Below are positions 16,027 to 17,291 of a stretch of 17,291 bases of DNA, in pieces. The notes under the pieces were generated by a model. That model saw nothing but the letters and a program-made list of their open reading frames with translations, was not told the DNA's origin and ran no database searches. The position numbers were made by a program, and so were the translations under genes. Source of the DNA: an uncultured Bacilli bacterium (GTDB lineage Bacteria; Bacillota_I; Bacilli_A; RFN20; CAG-826); the NCBI GenBank assembly GCA_905236535.1, contig CAJOQN010000090.1, positions 1-17,291 of the forward strand, written 5' to 3'. Every line of letters begins with the position of its first letter. Position 1 is the first letter of the stretch.

Positions 16027-16875
16027 ATGACAACCCTCATTATCTTTTTAATATTATCAGTGGGCTTAAGTGGATTATTCACTTTCCTCATCTGTCGTGT
16101 CACCGGTCCATGGATGGCCTGGATAAGTGTTTTATTTATTCCAGTCATCTTTGTGATTTTAACTTTCTTATCTATTGTTTTCGTCGCGATTTATTCCAGG
16201 ATCACAACTTCTAAAAAGAGATATGTTCTTAAGCCAAATCGCTTTATCATCGCTTTGATGCACGAGCTTGATTTTTGTTTGATGGTCATGCTCAATGTTT
16301 CCTGGAGAGTAAAGGGATATTATAAGATTCCAAAGAAAGGGAAATTCGCTCTGATTTGTAATCACCGTTCAAATTTTGATCAGATGATTCTCATCTCCGC
16401 GCTTAAACAAAAGAATCAACCCTTGGTTTGTATTTCTAAACCTAGCAATTTTAAAATGCCTTTAGCGGGCCCCATTATCCGAAAAGCGGGTTATATTCCC
16501 ATCAATCGTGAAAACGCTGTGGAAGGGGTTAAATCCATCTATCACGGAGCAGATTTACTGAAAAACCAAGTGGCAAATGTCAATATTTGTCCAGAAGGCA
16601 CGAGAAACAAGGATAAAAATGTCGATTTACTTCCATTCCATCAAGGTTCCTTCAAACTTGCGACTTTAGCGAAAGTCCCGATTGTTGTCGTGTGCCTTAA
16701 AAAGACTGATGAGATTCATAAGAGAACACCCATTAGACATACAAGAGTGGATGTCGATGTCCTCGAGACGATCTACCCCGAACAATATGAGGGAATGTCC
16801 GATAAGGAACTCTGCGATTATGTCTATTCTTTAATTAAGGATGACTACCATCAAGAAAATAAATTTCTACTTTAA
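16027..16875 (+). CDS. plsC: 1-acyl-sn-glycerol-3-phosphate acyltransferase (PlsC family)
   Basis: This membrane-bound enzyme adds the second acyl chain to lysophosphatidate to make phosphatidate in phospholipid synthesis. Two N-terminal hydrophobic segments (about 3-24 and 30-56) precede the acyltransferase domain. Its four blocks are visible: NHRSNFD (112-118) with the His113-x4-Asp118 catalytic pair, GYIPINRE (155-162), ICPEGTRNKDK (187-197) and the hydrophobic block KVPIVVVCL (216-224). Length of 282 is a little above the usual 240-260 because of the double membrane anchor. An in-frame TAA at 16021-16023 leaves ATG 16027 as the start, and no Shine-Dalgarno is visible in front. Other PlsC-like acyltransferases share these motifs, so the exact acceptor is inferred. 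Confidence 0.88.
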   Translation: MTTLIIFLILSVGLSGLFTFLICRVTGPWMAWISVLFIPVIFVILTFLSIVFVAIYSRITTSKKRYVLKPNRFIIALMHELDFCLMVMLNVSWRVKGYYKIPKKGKFALICNHRSNFDQMILISALKQKNQPLVCISKPSNFKMPLAGPIIRKAGYIPINRENAVEGVKSIYHGADLLKNQVANVNICPEGTRNKDKNVDLLPFHQGSFKLATLAKVPIVVVCLKKTDEIHKRTPIRHTRVDVDVLETIYPEQYEGMSDKELCDYVYSLIKDDYHQENKFLL

Positions 16876-16900
16876 TTAAATATTTTTATCTTTTTGAAGA

Positions 16901-16911
16901 TATGATATATT
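16901..16911 (+). promoter_or_regulatory. Extended -10 promoter of the tRNA gene
   Basis: TATG (16901-16904), one spacer base and TATATT (16906-16911) form a TRTGn-type extended -10, which can work without a good -35 in Gram-positive bacteria. The predicted transcript start near 16918 gives a tRNA leader of about 9 bases. Confidence 0.6.
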
Positions 16912-16926
16912 AAATGCCGTAGCTTT

Positions 16927-17001
16927 GGACCTATAGCTCATCGGTTAGAGCGGGCGCCTTATAAGCGCCATAGCAAGGTTCAACTCCTTGTAGGTCCACC
17001 A
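16927..17001 (+). tRNA. tRNA-Ile with anticodon UAU (reads AUA), CCA encoded
   Basis: A full cloverleaf is visible. The acceptor stem GGACCTA (16927-16933) pairs perfectly with TAGGTCC (16991-16997). The D arm is GCTC/GAGC (16936-16939, 16948-16951) with GG in the loop. The anticodon stem GGCGC/GCGCC (16953-16957, 16965-16969) is perfect and holds the seven-base loop CTTATAA (16958-16964), so U33 is 16959 and the anticodon is TAT at 16960-16962. The variable loop has four bases (16970-16973). The T arm is CAAGG/CCTTG with loop TTCAACT (16979-16985). Discriminator A16998 is followed by encoded CCA (16999-17001). The body resembles a normal bacterial tRNA-Ile(GAU) with G34 changed to U. AUA is usually read by tRNA-Ile(CAU) with lysidine, so this anticodon is rare in bacteria. 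Ile charging is inferred, not shown. Confidence 0.93.
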
Positions 17002-17011
17002 TTTAAAAGAT

Positions 17012-17043
17012 AACGAGATGATCCCTAAAATTATCTCGTTTTT
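17012..17043 (+). terminator. Rho-independent terminator after the tRNA gene
   Basis: AACGAGATGAT (17012-17022) pairs with ATTATCTCGTT (17030-17040) through eleven pairs including one G-U, around a seven-base loop, with a T run at 17039-17043. It lies ten bases after the CCA end. Confidence 0.9.
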
Positions 17044-17084
17044 ATTATATTTGAGCCGCTTGTATTTTATTAATCAGCATTTAT

Positions 17085-17102
17085 TTTAAATTTAAATTTA
17101 AA
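17085..17102. repeat. Three tandem TTTAAA hexamers
   Basis: TTTAAA occurs three times head to tail, giving a self-complementary AT-only tract of 18 bases in the 108-base gap between the tRNA terminator and the ORF6N gene. It may act as an UP-like or bent element for the following promoter, or may be only compositional. Confidence 0.4.
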
Positions 17103-17151
17103 GACAATAATAATCATTGAGTAAAATGAACATATATGTTAATTTATAATT

Positions 17152-17291
17152 ATGAGCAAAAAAGAAATTAAAAAAGATTACACACCGATAATACTTAATG
17201 AAAATACAATTAAAGACGCGATTTATGAAATACGCGGTCAAAAGGTAATGCTAGACTTTGATTTAGCAAAAATTTATGGATATGAAACAAA
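17152..17291 (+). CDS. ORF6N-domain protein, 5' part (3' end outside window)
   Basis: The 46 visible codons run off the window end. After a lysine-rich start (MSKKEIKKDYTPI), the sequence IKDAIYEIRGQKVMLDFDLA and the following KIYGYETK match the start of the ORF6N domain (consensus I-x-x-I-R-G-x-x-V-M-L-D-x-D-L-A-x-x-Y-G-V-x-T-K). This is a DNA-binding-type module found in phage antirepressors and in chromosomal or mobile-element genes, often with KilA-N or other domains. The in-frame TAA at 17140-17142 leaves ATG 17152 as the likely start; no Shine-Dalgarno is present, and TATAAT (17145-17150) is too close to serve this ATG. Three of the visible codons are ATA and the stretch is AT-richer than the genes before it, which may indicate separate origin. 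The next tRNA lies 150 bases upstream, a common integration setting. Confidence 0.82.
   Translation, partial: MSKKEIKKDYTPIILNENTIKDAIYEIRGQKVMLDFDLAKIYGYET

Noticed and set aside
2..16875. Use of genetic code 4 (UGA as Trp)
   Set aside because: All complete genes are full length without UGA read-through and Trp is TGG throughout.
16958..16964. Reading the tRNA as an ochre/Leu-type tRNA with anticodon UUA or AUA
   Set aside because: The five-pair perfect stem fixes the loop as CTTATAA, which sets U33 at 16959 and the anticodon at 16960-16962.
1..17291. CRISPR arrays, insertion sequences, rRNA genes or toxin-antitoxin pairs
   Set aside because: No regularly spaced repeats, transposase motifs, terminal inverted repeats, rRNA-like sequence or paired small toxin genes were seen.

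Overview
This window comes from an AT-rich, low-GC Gram-positive-type genome. Clues are the many diacylglyceryl-type lipoprotein signals, the strong GGAGG ribosome sites, sigma-A-like promoters and the gene content. It looks like a Bacilli lineage related to the Mollicutes, perhaps an uncultured gut or host-associated group, but the exact taxon cannot be fixed from sequence alone. Trp is encoded by TGG and no gene needs UGA to be read through, so the code behaves as standard. All complete genes lie on the + strand.

Layout: (1) 2-616 is the 3' part of an RDD-type membrane protein, cut by the window edge. (2) 629-11103 is one transcription unit of seven genes. It starts at a near-consensus promoter (TTTACA-18-TATAAT) and ends at a hairpin terminator. 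Its genes are an ABC ATPase with a roughly 180-residue insertion, two MalF/MalG-type permeases, a solute-binding lipoprotein, a staphylococcal-nuclease-like lipoprotein with OB-fold region, a small two-helix membrane protein, and a large lipoprotein with Big2-like and OB-like domains. (3) 11135-13321 holds a secreted lipoprotein tyrosine phosphatase and an acyltransferase-3 membrane protein, each apparently translated from a leaderless or nearly leaderless mRNA. (4) 13482-14558 is a monocistronic class II fructose-bisphosphate aldolase unit with its own promoter and terminator. (5) 14606-16875 holds a flavin-reductase-like protein overlapping by one base with free-methionine-(R)-sulfoxide reductase, then a PlsC-type acyltransferase. 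(6) 16901-17043 is a tRNA gene with encoded CCA and anticodon UAU (Ile, AUA), flanked by an extended -10 promoter and a terminator. (7) 17152 to the window end is the start of an ORF6N-domain (phage antirepressor type) gene.

The seven-gene operon is the most interesting part. A surface nuclease, a second lipoprotein with probable nucleic-acid-binding-type folds, a binding protein, two permeases and an ATPase together suggest a system that cuts extracellular nucleic acid and imports the products. Mycoplasmas have a comparable cluster: from memory, M. genitalium MG186-MG189 and M. pneumoniae MPN133-MPN136 pair a nuclease lipoprotein with an ABC importer whose ATPase is also unusually long. The substrate here is inference, not shown. 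The second notable item is the tRNA-Ile(UAU), a rare way for a bacterium to read AUA.
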